22,130 nt of DNA. Origin: Actinomycetes bacterium. Lineage in GTDB: Bacteria > Actinomycetota > Acidimicrobiia > Acidimicrobiales > Microtrichaceae. The notes under the pieces are model-generated. The model worked only from the letters and a program-made list of their open reading frames with translations, searched no databases and had not been told where the DNA came from. Below, in pieces: positions 1 to 6,531 of the stretch (position 1 is the first letter of the stretch; the number at the start of each line of letters is the position of its first letter). Position numbers and translations under genes: made by a program. The stretch covers positions 1 through 22,130 of the forward strand of contig JAFAFN010000114.1 of the NCBI GenBank assembly GCA_023423475.1, written 5' to 3'.

Positions 1-332
1 GTCGGTGCCGCGTCCGGGGCGCTGTCGCCGACCTCGCCGGCCTGGTCCCCTTCGGGACGGTCCCCGAGCACCACGGCATCGAAGTACATCGTCAGGTCGT
101 GGGCCCCGTCGCCCAGCGCCTCGGCCCACCCGACGAACGGGCCGCAGAGGGCATCCAGGCCGCCCTGGTCCCCCACGAGCCGCACGACGGCCTCGGCGAG
201 CAGCTCGTCGTCGCGGACCTCGCCGCACGGCACGCTCCACGTGCCGGCGGCGGCACCGTGGCCGTGGCGCACCATCAGCAGCTCGTCACCCCGGAGGCAG
301 ATCGCACCGACCCTGACCCGGGGACCGCTCAT
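1..332 (-). CDS. Nudix-fold protein, 3' end cut by window edge
   Basis: The visible 110 residues start MSGPRVRVGAICLRGDELLM and continue with HGHGAAAGTWSVPCGEV, the beta-strand plus glycine-loop entry of a Nudix domain. Nudix enzymes hydrolyse nucleoside diphosphates linked to another moiety, using Mg held by glutamates of the box Gx5Ex7REUxEExGU. Here the box region reads GEVRDDE, seven residues, then RLVGDQGGL. The first Gly, the first Glu and the Arg are kept, but the three metal-binding glutamates align with Leu, Asp and Gln, so activity may be weak or lost. The ATG overlaps the stop of the upstream GNAT gene as ATGA, which indicates translational coupling. The fold call is fairly firm; the substrate is unknown and the C-terminus lies outside the window. 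Confidence 0.75.
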   Translation of the reverse strand, partial: MSGPRVRVGAICLRGDELLMVRHGHGAAAGTWSVPCGEVRDDELLAEAVVRLVGDQGGLDALCGPFVGWAEALGDGAHDLTMYFDAVVLGDRPEGDQAGEVGDSAPDAAP

Positions 333-832
333 GATCCGCCGAGCTCCCGGTGCACCGTGATGGCCCTGGCGACCAGTCCGTGGGACTCGAAGAAGTTCTT
401 GGTGTGCCGATCACCCGGCATGGCGTGGGCGTCGATGCCCACGCAGTGCTGAGCGACGGCCCACGCCACCGCATCGTCCATCAGTGCGGCACCCACTCCC
501 ACGTCACGAGCGGGCGGCTCGACGAAGATGTCGGACACCTCGGCCACCAGCCGTCCGTCGCCGAGCACGACGAGTCGGACGACGGCGTAGCCGACGGCCA
601 CGCTGCCGATGCAGCCGAGGCTCACTCGGGCGTCCGGGTCGTCCAGGTCGGCGCGCAGGCTGTCGAGCGGCGGGTCCGGCCGGGCCGAACGCAGCAGGTG
701 GACGACGCCCCCTCGTTGGGCGTGCAGGTGTGCTCGGGCGGCGGTGTCGAGGCGGACGAGCTCGTCGAGGTCGTCGGTGGTCGCGGCGCGGACCACGGGA
801 CCGAGCGGCTCCGCGACGACGTCGGTGTCCAT
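329..832 (-). CDS. GNAT family N-acetyltransferase
   Basis: The 167-residue protein has the size and layout of a single GNAT domain, which transfers an acetyl group from acetyl-CoA to an amine. The N-terminal part (VRAATTDDLDELVRLD) is a typical first strand and helix. Motif A is clear at roughly residues 107-122: VSDIFVEPPARDVGVGAAL, with the R-x-x-G-x-G pyrophosphate loop that binds CoA. The C-terminal NFFESHGLVAR is the usual final helix and strand. The ATG start lies 15 bases after the stop of the DUF8129-like gene, and the stop overlaps the Nudix start as ATGA. These three genes therefore look like one transcription unit. The acceptor substrate cannot be told from sequence. Confidence 0.85.
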   Translation of the reverse strand: MDTDVVAEPLGPVVRAATTDDLDELVRLDTAARAHLHAQRGGVVHLLRSARPDPPLDSLRADLDDPDARVSLGCIGSVAVGYAVVRLVVLGDGRLVAEVSDIFVEPPARDVGVGAALMDDAVAWAVAQHCVGIDAHAMPGDRHTKNFFESHGLVARAITVHRELGGS

Positions 833-847
833 CGACAGCCCGGCCGC

Positions 848-1345
848 TCAGCCGGCGAGCAGCTGTGCGACGCGGTTGAGGATCGTCTGACGGTTGCGGT
901 GGGCCAGCTCGTAGGCCTGTACCGCCAGGAGCTCGTCGGTCTCGAGCGTCGCCAGTCGGGGCACCACCTGCGACGCCGCCAGGCTGTCGTAGTCCTGCAC
1001 CGGCAGCTCGGACTCCGCTGGCGCTGCGCGCAGCGGAGTGACCTCCGCGATCTCGGCGACGGGGTCATCGGCCGCTGGCGGATCCTCGACGACCGTCAGA
1101 TCGGGGACGTCGGCATCGAGCACCGACAGCACGTCCACGCGCTCGGGGGTCGGACGACCTGCGGGCTCATCCGACGGGCTGGGTGCGAGGAACCCGAGGC
1201 ACGGTGCCATCGCCGCGAGCGACCGGGCGAGGGCCGCCTGCTGGCGGGTGCGCTCGATGAGCTTCGGCACGGCGCCCACCACGGCCTCGACCACGTCGAG
1301 GGGCAACGGTCGCGAGGTGGACTCGGAGGTGGGCGTCTCGGTCAT
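848..1345 (-). CDS. Conserved actinobacterial protein with DUF8129-like C-terminus
   Basis: This is a 165-residue protein of unknown function. The N-terminal part (about 14-50) is an amphipathic helical segment, DVVEAVVGAVPKLIERTRQQ, followed by an acidic, proline-rich linker. The C-terminal 45 residues, with YDSLAASQVVPRL, then LETDELLAVQAYE and HRNRQTILNRVAQL, resemble a short helical domain seen at the end of many actinobacterial proteins. I associate it with DUF8129 and lipid-droplet-associated proteins, from memory only. I chose ATG 1345 because GGAAG precedes it and conserved-looking sequence begins there; the open frame runs further upstream, but that part is Arg/Pro-rich and has no family character. 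It sits between the acidic zinc protein and the GNAT gene on the same strand. Confidence 0.65.
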   Translation of the reverse strand: MTETPTSESTSRPLPLDVVEAVVGAVPKLIERTRQQAALARSLAAMAPCLGFLAPSPSDEPAGRPTPERVDVLSVLDADVPDLTVVEDPPAADDPVAEIAEVTPLRAAPAESELPVQDYDSLAASQVVPRLATLETDELLAVQAYELAHRNRQTILNRVAQLLAG

Positions 1346-1404
1346 GTGCTTCCAGCTTGCCTCGTCGGGGCCCGACGAGGCGGTCGGAGTCCGGTGTCCC
1401 GGAG

Positions 1405-1911
1405 CTACTTCTTGGCGGCGACCTTGAGTCGCTTCTCGACGATGGGGATCGACGGGCACGGGTCGTACCCCTCGGGGCACTCGAGACGGCCCAGTCGGCC
1501 GAACTGGCGCGGGTGCACGATCATGAAGCAACCCGTGCAGGTGAACTCCTCGGCCGACTTGGCGGCGACGCGTTCTCCGACGTCGGGGTCGCTGGTCCCC
1601 TCCGGGACCTCGTCCTCTTCTTCTTCGTCATCGGTGCCCGCAGCGATGCGGTCCTTGAGGATCGCATCGAGGTCGGCCTCGACGTCGTCGGGGTCGAGAT
1701 CTTCGTCGTCGTCCTCGTCGTCGTCGCCAGCGGGCTTGCGGCGCGCGGTGGGGACGTCGTCCTCGTCCTCGTCATCGTCGGCTCCCTCGGCGTCGTCCTC
1801 GACGCCCGGGAGGTCGACGGCGTCGTCGAGCTCGTCGTCGAGGTCCTCCTCGGAGAGTTCCTCTTCTTCACTGTCGACGTCGTCGGCATCGATGTCGATG
1901 TCTTCGTCCAA
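1405..1911 (-). CDS. Acidic DUF4193-like protein with C-terminal zinc-binding cysteines
   Basis: The 168-residue protein is extremely acidic over residues 1-105, with long Asp/Glu runs. Its C-terminal third is a small domain with Cys125-x-x-Cys128, Cys145 and Cys152, probably one zinc site. The segment EEFTCTGCFMIVHPRQF resembles the DUF4193 family of actinobacteria (EFTCSSCFLVHHRSQL from memory), whose function is unknown. The start is a TTG: a stop lies two codons upstream in frame and no ATG or GTG occurs in the N-terminal half. GGACGGA sits six bases before the TTG as a plausible ribosome site. The acidic part is longer than I recall for DUF4193. It may be a nucleic-acid mimic or an RNA polymerase-associated factor, but that is speculation. 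Confidence 0.65.
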   Translation of the reverse strand: MDEDIDIDADDVDSEEEELSEEDLDDELDDAVDLPGVEDDAEGADDDEDEDDVPTARRKPAGDDDEDDDEDLDPDDVEADLDAILKDRIAAGTDDEEEEDEVPEGTSDPDVGERVAAKSAEEFTCTGCFMIVHPRQFGRLGRLECPEGYDPCPSIPIVEKRLKVAAKK

Positions 1912-1966
1912 GATCTATCCGTCCACTCACACGGTCGCGGCCGCTTCCGGCTGGAAGTCGGGCCGC

Positions 1967-1972
1967 ATCATA
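1967..1972 (-). promoter_or_regulatory. Candidate -10 element (TATGAT) upstream of acidic zinc protein
   Basis: Read on the minus strand, TATGAT differs from TATAAT at one base and lies in the 86-base spacer between the ThyX-like stop and the TTG at 1911. A start about seven bases downstream would give a leader of about 49 bases. No convincing -35 hexamer is present at 16-18 bases, so this is a moderate call. Confidence 0.4.
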
Positions 1973-1997
1973 GACACACATCGTGTCGGGCGCAGCG

Positions 1998-3623
1998 TCA
2001 GTTGGTGCTGGCCCTACGCTCCTCTGCGCGTCGCTCGGCCTGGAGACGTTCGAGGTCGGGGCCGGCGCTGTGGTCGACGAAGGTCATCATCTCGGCGATG
2101 GCTCGATGACCTGCCTGTTCGGCGATGAGCCGGTGCATCTCCTGGCCGACGGAGCGGTAGCTGGGATGGCCCTGGACCGACGTGCGGAGCTCGATCAGGT
2201 GCATGGCCTCTCGGGCGTTGAACTGCATGACGTAGCGGATCCGATAGGCCAGCGACACCGCATAGGCAGCTCGCTCGGGGAAGCGCTCCGCGAGGTCGCT
2301 CCACAGGTTGGCCGACGTCTCCATCGCCTCGTCGAAGCGTCCGGACAGACCTGCTTCGTCGATGGCGACCGGCCGCGTGTAGCCGTGTCGGGGGGTGAGC
2401 TCCTGCCACTCGATGGTCATCAGGCGGTGGCGTTGCAGGTCGCGGAACGCGCCGTAGTCGGACACGACGTCGAAGCGGTAGTCGGTGCGCTCGAGCGCCC
2501 TGCCCGGCTTGTGGCGTCGGTTGGACCGCTCACCGACGTAGGACCGGACGATCGAGATCCGGTCGTCGGTCGACATCTGGCGAACCCGGTCGAGCAGCTG
2601 CGTCTCGGCGAGCCCGGTGTAGGGATAGAGCATCGCGGCGATCGCCTTGACCTCGCCCTCGGGGTCCCAGTCGACGAGGGTGACCGTCGGAGCGGACGGA
2701 GCGGTGACCTCGTCGCCGGCGAGCAGCTCGTAGGCGGTGGTCTCCATGGCCCGGCGGTTCGAGGCCATGTACTCCGAGGTCGCCTGGCCCCGGTCGGGCA
2801 GGTCGACCCTGCGCAGGAAGCTGGGCACGACCTTGCGGAGCTCGACGAGCATCAGCTCGGCGTACTGGCGGGCCTCCGGCAGCGGATGGGCCCGCATGCG
2901 CAGCAGCAGCGACTCGAAGCCCTGGCCCGAGCCGTAGATGCCCACGTTCGACAGCGACGCCGCGGGCAGGATGCCCCGGGTCGCGTCGAGTGCCTTGGCG
3001 CGGATCGCCTGGCGGTAGACGAAGTCGGAGTCCTGCTCGCTCTTGGGATGGCGTTCCCTGAAGTGGTCCTGCAGCGTCCGGGCGAGCTCGCCGTAGGTGT
3101 CGAAGAGCCGGTCCATGTCGCCGACGTAGCGCGCGCCGAGGTTGGACGCGAGGACCTCGGGATCCCGGTGGTAGCGGTAGCGACCGCCCAGTCGCTCGTC
3201 GTAGGGGATGTAGCGGGTCGACTGCTCCAGGTAGGACATGAGCCGTCCCCACTCGAGCACCTTGGTGAGGAGGTTCGAGGCCTGTTCGCACGCCAGGTGC
3301 ACTCCCCCGAGTTGGGCCACGCTGTCGTCGCCGTACTCGAAGAAGACGCGGTCGTAGAGCTGCTCGGCGCGCTCGACGCCGACGGTGGCGTCCGCGCTCT
3401 CGTCGTCGGTGATGTCGAGGTCGCCGACGAACTCGTCGAGGAACAGCCGGCGGAGCGACTTCGCGGAGCGCGAGTAGCGGGCGAACAGCGCGCCCTTGAC
3501 CACCTCTGGCAGGTTGACCAGCGCGAAGACGGGCCCGTCGAGGTTGGAGAAGTACCGACGGAGCACGGAACGCTCATCGTCGGTGAACTGCTCGGTCACA
3601 TACGTCGGAACAGGCGCATTCAC
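1998..3623 (-). CDS. Tandem ThyX-like (FAD-dependent thymidylate synthase family) protein
   Basis: The protein has 541 residues, about twice a normal ThyX (about 220-250). ThyX makes dTMP from dUMP with FAD and methylenetetrahydrofolate, using the motif RHRxxSxNExSxR. Both halves look ThyX-like. In the first half, WGRLMSYLEQSTRY (125-138) matches the motif, but RHR has become WGR. In the second half, LQRHR (396-400) keeps RHR, followed by a divergent LMTIEWQELTPRHGY. The second half also has NAREAMHLIELR (469-480), matching the conserved Asn and Arg near the ThyX C-terminus; the first half has a weaker counterpart near 232-243 (SGQGFESLLLRM). Each half thus keeps different catalytic parts. 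The GTG start at 3623 lies seven bases after TAGTCT, which fits leaderless initiation. Whether it makes dTMP is uncertain, so no gene symbol is given. Confidence 0.85.
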   Translation of the reverse strand: MNAPVPTYVTEQFTDDERSVLRRYFSNLDGPVFALVNLPEVVKGALFARYSRSAKSLRRLFLDEFVGDLDITDDESADATVGVERAEQLYDRVFFEYGDDSVAQLGGVHLACEQASNLLTKVLEWGRLMSYLEQSTRYIPYDERLGGRYRYHRDPEVLASNLGARYVGDMDRLFDTYGELARTLQDHFRERHPKSEQDSDFVYRQAIRAKALDATRGILPAASLSNVGIYGSGQGFESLLLRMRAHPLPEARQYAELMLVELRKVVPSFLRRVDLPDRGQATSEYMASNRRAMETTAYELLAGDEVTAPSAPTVTLVDWDPEGEVKAIAAMLYPYTGLAETQLLDRVRQMSTDDRISIVRSYVGERSNRRHKPGRALERTDYRFDVVSDYGAFRDLQRHRLMTIEWQELTPRHGYTRPVAIDEAGLSGRFDEAMETSANLWSDLAERFPERAAYAVSLAYRIRYVMQFNAREAMHLIELRTSVQGHPSYRSVGQEMHRLIAEQAGHRAIAEMMTFVDHSAGPDLERLQAERRAEERRASTN

Positions 3624-3630
3624 GCCGCTG

Positions 3631-3636
3631 AGACTA
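3631..3636 (-). promoter_or_regulatory. Candidate -10 (TAGTCT) for leaderless ThyX-like mRNA
   Basis: TAGTCT on the minus strand fits TAnnnT, and the next seven bases end exactly at the GTG start, so transcription would begin at or next to the start codon. There is no Shine-Dalgarno in this seven-base spacer. The same geometry recurs at several other starts in the window. No clear -35 is seen. Confidence 0.55.
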
Positions 3637-3674
3637 GGGCCCGGCCGCCGATGCGCCGGTGATGCCCGGTAGCC

Positions 3675-4823
3675 TCAGACGAGGCGTTCGAGGGGGTCGA
3701 GCCAGCAGTCGACGATGGTCGCGGCCATCGCCTTCGCCCCGTCGATCACGGCACGATCGCCGGCGTCGCCACGGGCGTGCGCTGCGAACTCGGGGGTGTG
3801 GATGGACACCCCCGGCGGGGCGACCGCCACGAGCGGGTGGATCGACGGAACCAGGTGGCTGACGTTGCCCATGTCGGTGCTGCCGACGACGTGACCGACG
3901 ACGTCGGGATCGGCGAAGGGGCGTCCGAGGTCGGTCGCGTGGCGGTGGTAGCGCTCGAGCAGTCGCGGATCGTCGACCATGTCGTCGTAGGGCGGGTCGA
4001 CCCAGCGGTGGGTCATGGTGCAACCCGCGGCGCGCGCCCCGGCGTCGAGGCACTCGAGGACCCGCGCCTTGAGCGATTCGAGCCCGGCGACCGTCGGTGA
4101 CCGCACGTACCACTCGGCGGCTGCATGGCGCGGCACGATGTTCGGCTGCTCGCCCGCCTCGGTGAAGATGCCGTGCACCCGCTCGTCGTCACGGATGTGC
4201 TGGCGCAGCGCGGCGACGTTGACGTAGCCGAGCACCGCCGCGTCGAGCGCGTTGCGTCCCAGGTGCGGAGCCGCCGCGGCGTGCGAGGCCCTGCCGTCGT
4301 ACTCGACGATCAAGCGCTGGATGGCGAGCGTTGTGAGCGTGGGCAGGTCGTGGTCGGCCGGATGCACCATCATCGCGACGTCGACGTCCGAGAACGCACC
4401 GTCGCGGATCATGAAGACCTTGCCGCCGCCGCCCTCCTCGGCCGGGGTCCCGAGGATCCGCAGGCGTCCGCCGAGGCGTTCCGCGAGCGTCGCCGCGGCG
4501 AGACCGGCGCCGAGTCCTGCCGCCGCGATCACGTTGTGGCCACAGGCGTGGCCGATGTCGGGCAGGGCGTCGTACTCGCAGATGACGGCCACCGTGGGGC
4601 CCGTCGTCCCGACCGACGCGCTGAAGGCGGTGTCGAGTCCGTGGGCGTGACGGATGGTCTCGATGCCCTCGGCCTCGATCACGTCGCAGAGCAGGTCATG
4701 GGCGTGGTGCTCGGCGAAGCAGAGCTCCGGGTCGTCCCAGATGCGGTGCGACACGTCGAGCAGCACGTCCGCTCGGCGGTCGACCTCGGCGAGCACGGCG
4801 GCGCGGGCCTCGTCGGGGGTCAT
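3675..4823 (-). CDS. M20-family amidohydrolase (PM20D2/AbgB-like)
   Basis: The 382-residue protein has the full length of a single-chain M20 metallo-amidohydrolase. These enzymes use two metal ions to cleave amide bonds of acylated or aminobenzoyl amino acids or of dipeptides. Metal and catalytic motifs are visible: DIGHACGHN (89-97), PAEEGGGGK (127-135) with the catalytic Glu, MMVHP (151-155), and a dimerisation-domain entry GRASHAAAAPHLGRNALDA. The last metal ligand is probably in SHLVPSIHP. CGHN rather than CGHD points to the PM20D2/AbgB-like branch. The ATG start is preceded by GGAAGAG and follows the MDR gene by 42 bases on the same strand, so the two are probably cotranscribed. The exact substrate is unknown. 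Confidence 0.88.
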   Translation of the reverse strand: MTPDEARAAVLAEVDRRADVLLDVSHRIWDDPELCFAEHHAHDLLCDVIEAEGIETIRHAHGLDTAFSASVGTTGPTVAVICEYDALPDIGHACGHNVIAAAGLGAGLAAATLAERLGGRLRILGTPAEEGGGGKVFMIRDGAFSDVDVAMMVHPADHDLPTLTTLAIQRLIVEYDGRASHAAAAPHLGRNALDAAVLGYVNVAALRQHIRDDERVHGIFTEAGEQPNIVPRHAAAEWYVRSPTVAGLESLKARVLECLDAGARAAGCTMTHRWVDPPYDDMVDDPRLLERYHRHATDLGRPFADPDVVGHVVGSTDMGNVSHLVPSIHPLVAVAPPGVSIHTPEFAAHARGDAGDRAVIDGAKAMAATIVDCWLDPLERLV

Positions 4824-4865
4824 CGACTCACTCTTCCACGGACGGGACGGTCGCAGCCGCCACGT

Positions 4866-5852
4866 TCACTCGGGATGCTCGAGCACGATCTTGCCGAGCT
4901 GATCGGCACTGCGCAGACGGTCGAGTGCACGTGGGTACTCCGAGAGGGGCAGCACCTCGTCGATGACCACCGGGAGCCCCTCGCCCATCAGCTCGGTGAC
5001 GTGGCGGAACTCCGTCTGGCTGCCACAGCTCGCCCCGATGATGTCGAGCTGCTTGAAGAACAGCCGTGGCAGGTTCAGCTCGACCTTGGGGCCGGACGTC
5101 CCGCCGCACACGCACATGCGCCCGCCGTGGCGCAACGTCCGCACCGCGAACTCCCAGGTGGCCGGACCGACGCTGTCGACGACGATGTCGGCGGTCACCG
5201 GGTACGGCTTGGTGGAGTCGAACCAGTCGGTCGCGCCGAGCTCGACCGCACGGCGACCCTTGGCGGCATCTCGTGAGGTGACGTAGACGTTGCAGCCGAT
5301 CTGTCGGGCGAGGATCAGCGCCCACGTCGCCACACCGCCGCCGATGCCCGTGACGAGCACCGTGTCGGACGGCTGGATGCGCGCACGACGCAGCAGCCGC
5401 CATGCGGTCGTGCCGCACACGGGGTACGACGCGGCTTCGGCCCAGCTGCGATGCGGCGGCTTGCGCTCGAGCTGGTGTGCACCGACCACGCAGAACTCGC
5501 CGTGGCCACCCCAGCAGTGCTCGCCGAGGAGCCGCATGCCCGGATCGAGCACCGAGTCGTCGCCGCGCTCCAGCGCCTCGGCGGGCACGAGCGCGGTGTT
5601 CACGACGACCTCGTCGCCGACCTGCCAGTCGGTCACGCCCTCGCCGACCGATTCGACGACCCCGGCGACGTCGTTGCCGGGCACGTGGGGGAACGCAGGA
5701 GGCTTCGGCAGACCGGTCGTGAGCCACAGGTCCATGTGGTTCAGCGCCGAGGCCCGAACCGCCACCCGGACCTGCCCGGGGCCGGCGATCGGATCGGGGA
5801 CCTCGCCCCACACGTACTGGCCGGGCGACTCCGGCAGGTGCCATGCATACAT
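4866..5852 (-). CDS. Zinc-independent MDR oxidoreductase (quinone-reductase-like)
   Basis: This is a 328-residue medium-chain dehydrogenase/reductase. The N-terminal catalytic domain has ASALNHMDLW and PGNDVAGVVESVGEG. The positions of the catalytic zinc ligands (usually Cys and the His of GHE) are Asn and Asn, so it resembles quinone oxidoreductases or enoyl reductases that use NADPH without zinc. The Rossmann part has VTGIGGGVATWALILARQIG (about 161-180) and then TSRDAAKG, where Ser-Arg suggests NADPH preference. The frame is open far upstream, but ATG 5852 starts the family-like sequence MYAWHLPE and lies seven bases after TACCCT, consistent with a leaderless mRNA. It heads a likely pair with the M20 amidohydrolase. 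The substrate is unknown. Confidence 0.85.
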   Translation of the reverse strand: MYAWHLPESPGQYVWGEVPDPIAGPGQVRVAVRASALNHMDLWLTTGLPKPPAFPHVPGNDVAGVVESVGEGVTDWQVGDEVVVNTALVPAEALERGDDSVLDPGMRLLGEHCWGGHGEFCVVGAHQLERKPPHRSWAEAASYPVCGTTAWRLLRRARIQPSDTVLVTGIGGGVATWALILARQIGCNVYVTSRDAAKGRRAVELGATDWFDSTKPYPVTADIVVDSVGPATWEFAVRTLRHGGRMCVCGGTSGPKVELNLPRLFFKQLDIIGASCGSQTEFRHVTELMGEGLPVVIDEVLPLSEYPRALDRLRSADQLGKIVLEHPE

Positions 5853-5859
5853 GTCGTGC

Positions 5860-5865
5860 AGGGTA
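5860..5865 (-). promoter_or_regulatory. Candidate -10 (TACCCT) for leaderless MDR mRNA
   Basis: On the minus strand TACCCT is followed by seven bases and then the ATG at 5852. It fits the TAnnnT-plus-seven geometry seen at other starts here. No Shine-Dalgarno precedes the ATG and no -35 is evident. Confidence 0.45.
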
Positions 5866-5904
5866 CCGAGAAGGCTGCGGGACGCGTCCCGCGGTCGCGT
5901 CGAT

Positions 5905-6531
5905 TCAGACGACGACCGTGACGGCGTCGGGAATGCACTCGACGCGGAGGCCGGCGACCCGCCCCATCGGCGCGCCGTCGAGCCACACGTGGTGCGGCCC
6001 GTCGAGCTCGAAGGTCGTGACACGCCGCGTCGTGAGATCCGGATGCGGCACGTGGGTCCCGGTGCGTGCCCTGGCTCGCCCGGTGCGTCGTTGGCCGGCG
6101 GGCAGCGATCCCTCGGTGAGGTCGAAGCGGCCGTCGCCGGGATGCGCCCGTGGGCCGAGGTCGTAGGGCCCGACGAACGAGCCGTTGACGATGATCCATG
6201 TGGGTCCCGCCCAGAGCCGCCCGGAGCGGTGTTCCGTCGCGACGAGGTGGGCAACGAGCACGTCCCGTCGACCGTCGAGCTCGACCACGCCGAGATCGAC
6301 GGGGAATCGGACTCCCGACCCGGAGCGCAGCACGACCGCATCGTGGCGTGGTGCTCCCAGCGAGCGGTGCAGGTCGCCGCCGGTCAGCCCGATCTCGGGA
6401 CGGCCGTCCGAGGTCGTCCACGACGGCAGTCCGCTGAGGAACTCGCCGGCGGCACGGTCCGAGTCGAACACCGGCGCGTCCGGTGCGAGTGGCCCGGGCT
6501 CGCCCCAGGACTCGCCCTTGCGGATGCTCAC
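5905..6531 (-). CDS. DAGK/YegS-like C-terminal domain protein
   Basis: The 208-residue protein resembles the C-terminal beta-sandwich part of diacylglycerol kinase/YegS-type lipid kinases. Supporting segments are IIVNGSFVGPYDLGPRAHPGDG, where lipid kinases have N-x(5)-G and A-x-x-x-DG, and the end LDGAPMGRVAGLRVECIPDAVTVVV, which matches the usual DGE-plus-final-strands ending. The N-terminal ATP-binding part with its GGDGT motif is absent; a GGDL occurs instead at about residue 52. It may therefore be a non-catalytic or redefined member, and I do not assign kinase activity. The GTG start overlaps the helY stop as GTGA, so it is translationally coupled and is the last gene of the tat-helY operon. 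Confidence 0.65.
   Translation of the reverse strand: MSIRKGESWGEPGPLAPDAPVFDSDRAAGEFLSGLPSWTTSDGRPEIGLTGGDLHRSLGAPRHDAVVLRSGSGVRFPVDLGVVELDGRRDVLVAHLVATEHRSGRLWAGPTWIIVNGSFVGPYDLGPRAHPGDGRFDLTEGSLPAGQRRTGRARARTGTHVPHPDLTTRRVTTFELDGPHHVWLDGAPMGRVAGLRVECIPDAVTVVV

Noticed and set aside
1521..1889. Thr/Ser/Arg-rich minus-strand frame inside the acidic protein gene
   Set aside because: It is the shifted reading of Asp/Glu codon runs; the acidic frame ends in an organised cysteine domain.
350..2128. 592-residue plus-strand open frame across the GNAT, DUF8129-like and acidic protein genes
   Set aside because: It is the antisense of three genes with recognisable domains; its Ser-rich and low-complexity sequence is the mirror of the Asp/Glu codons opposite.
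1983..3662. 559-residue plus-strand open frame opposite the ThyX-like gene
   Set aside because: High-GC third-position bias opens the opposite strand; the product has no family features whereas the minus frame has clear ThyX motifs.
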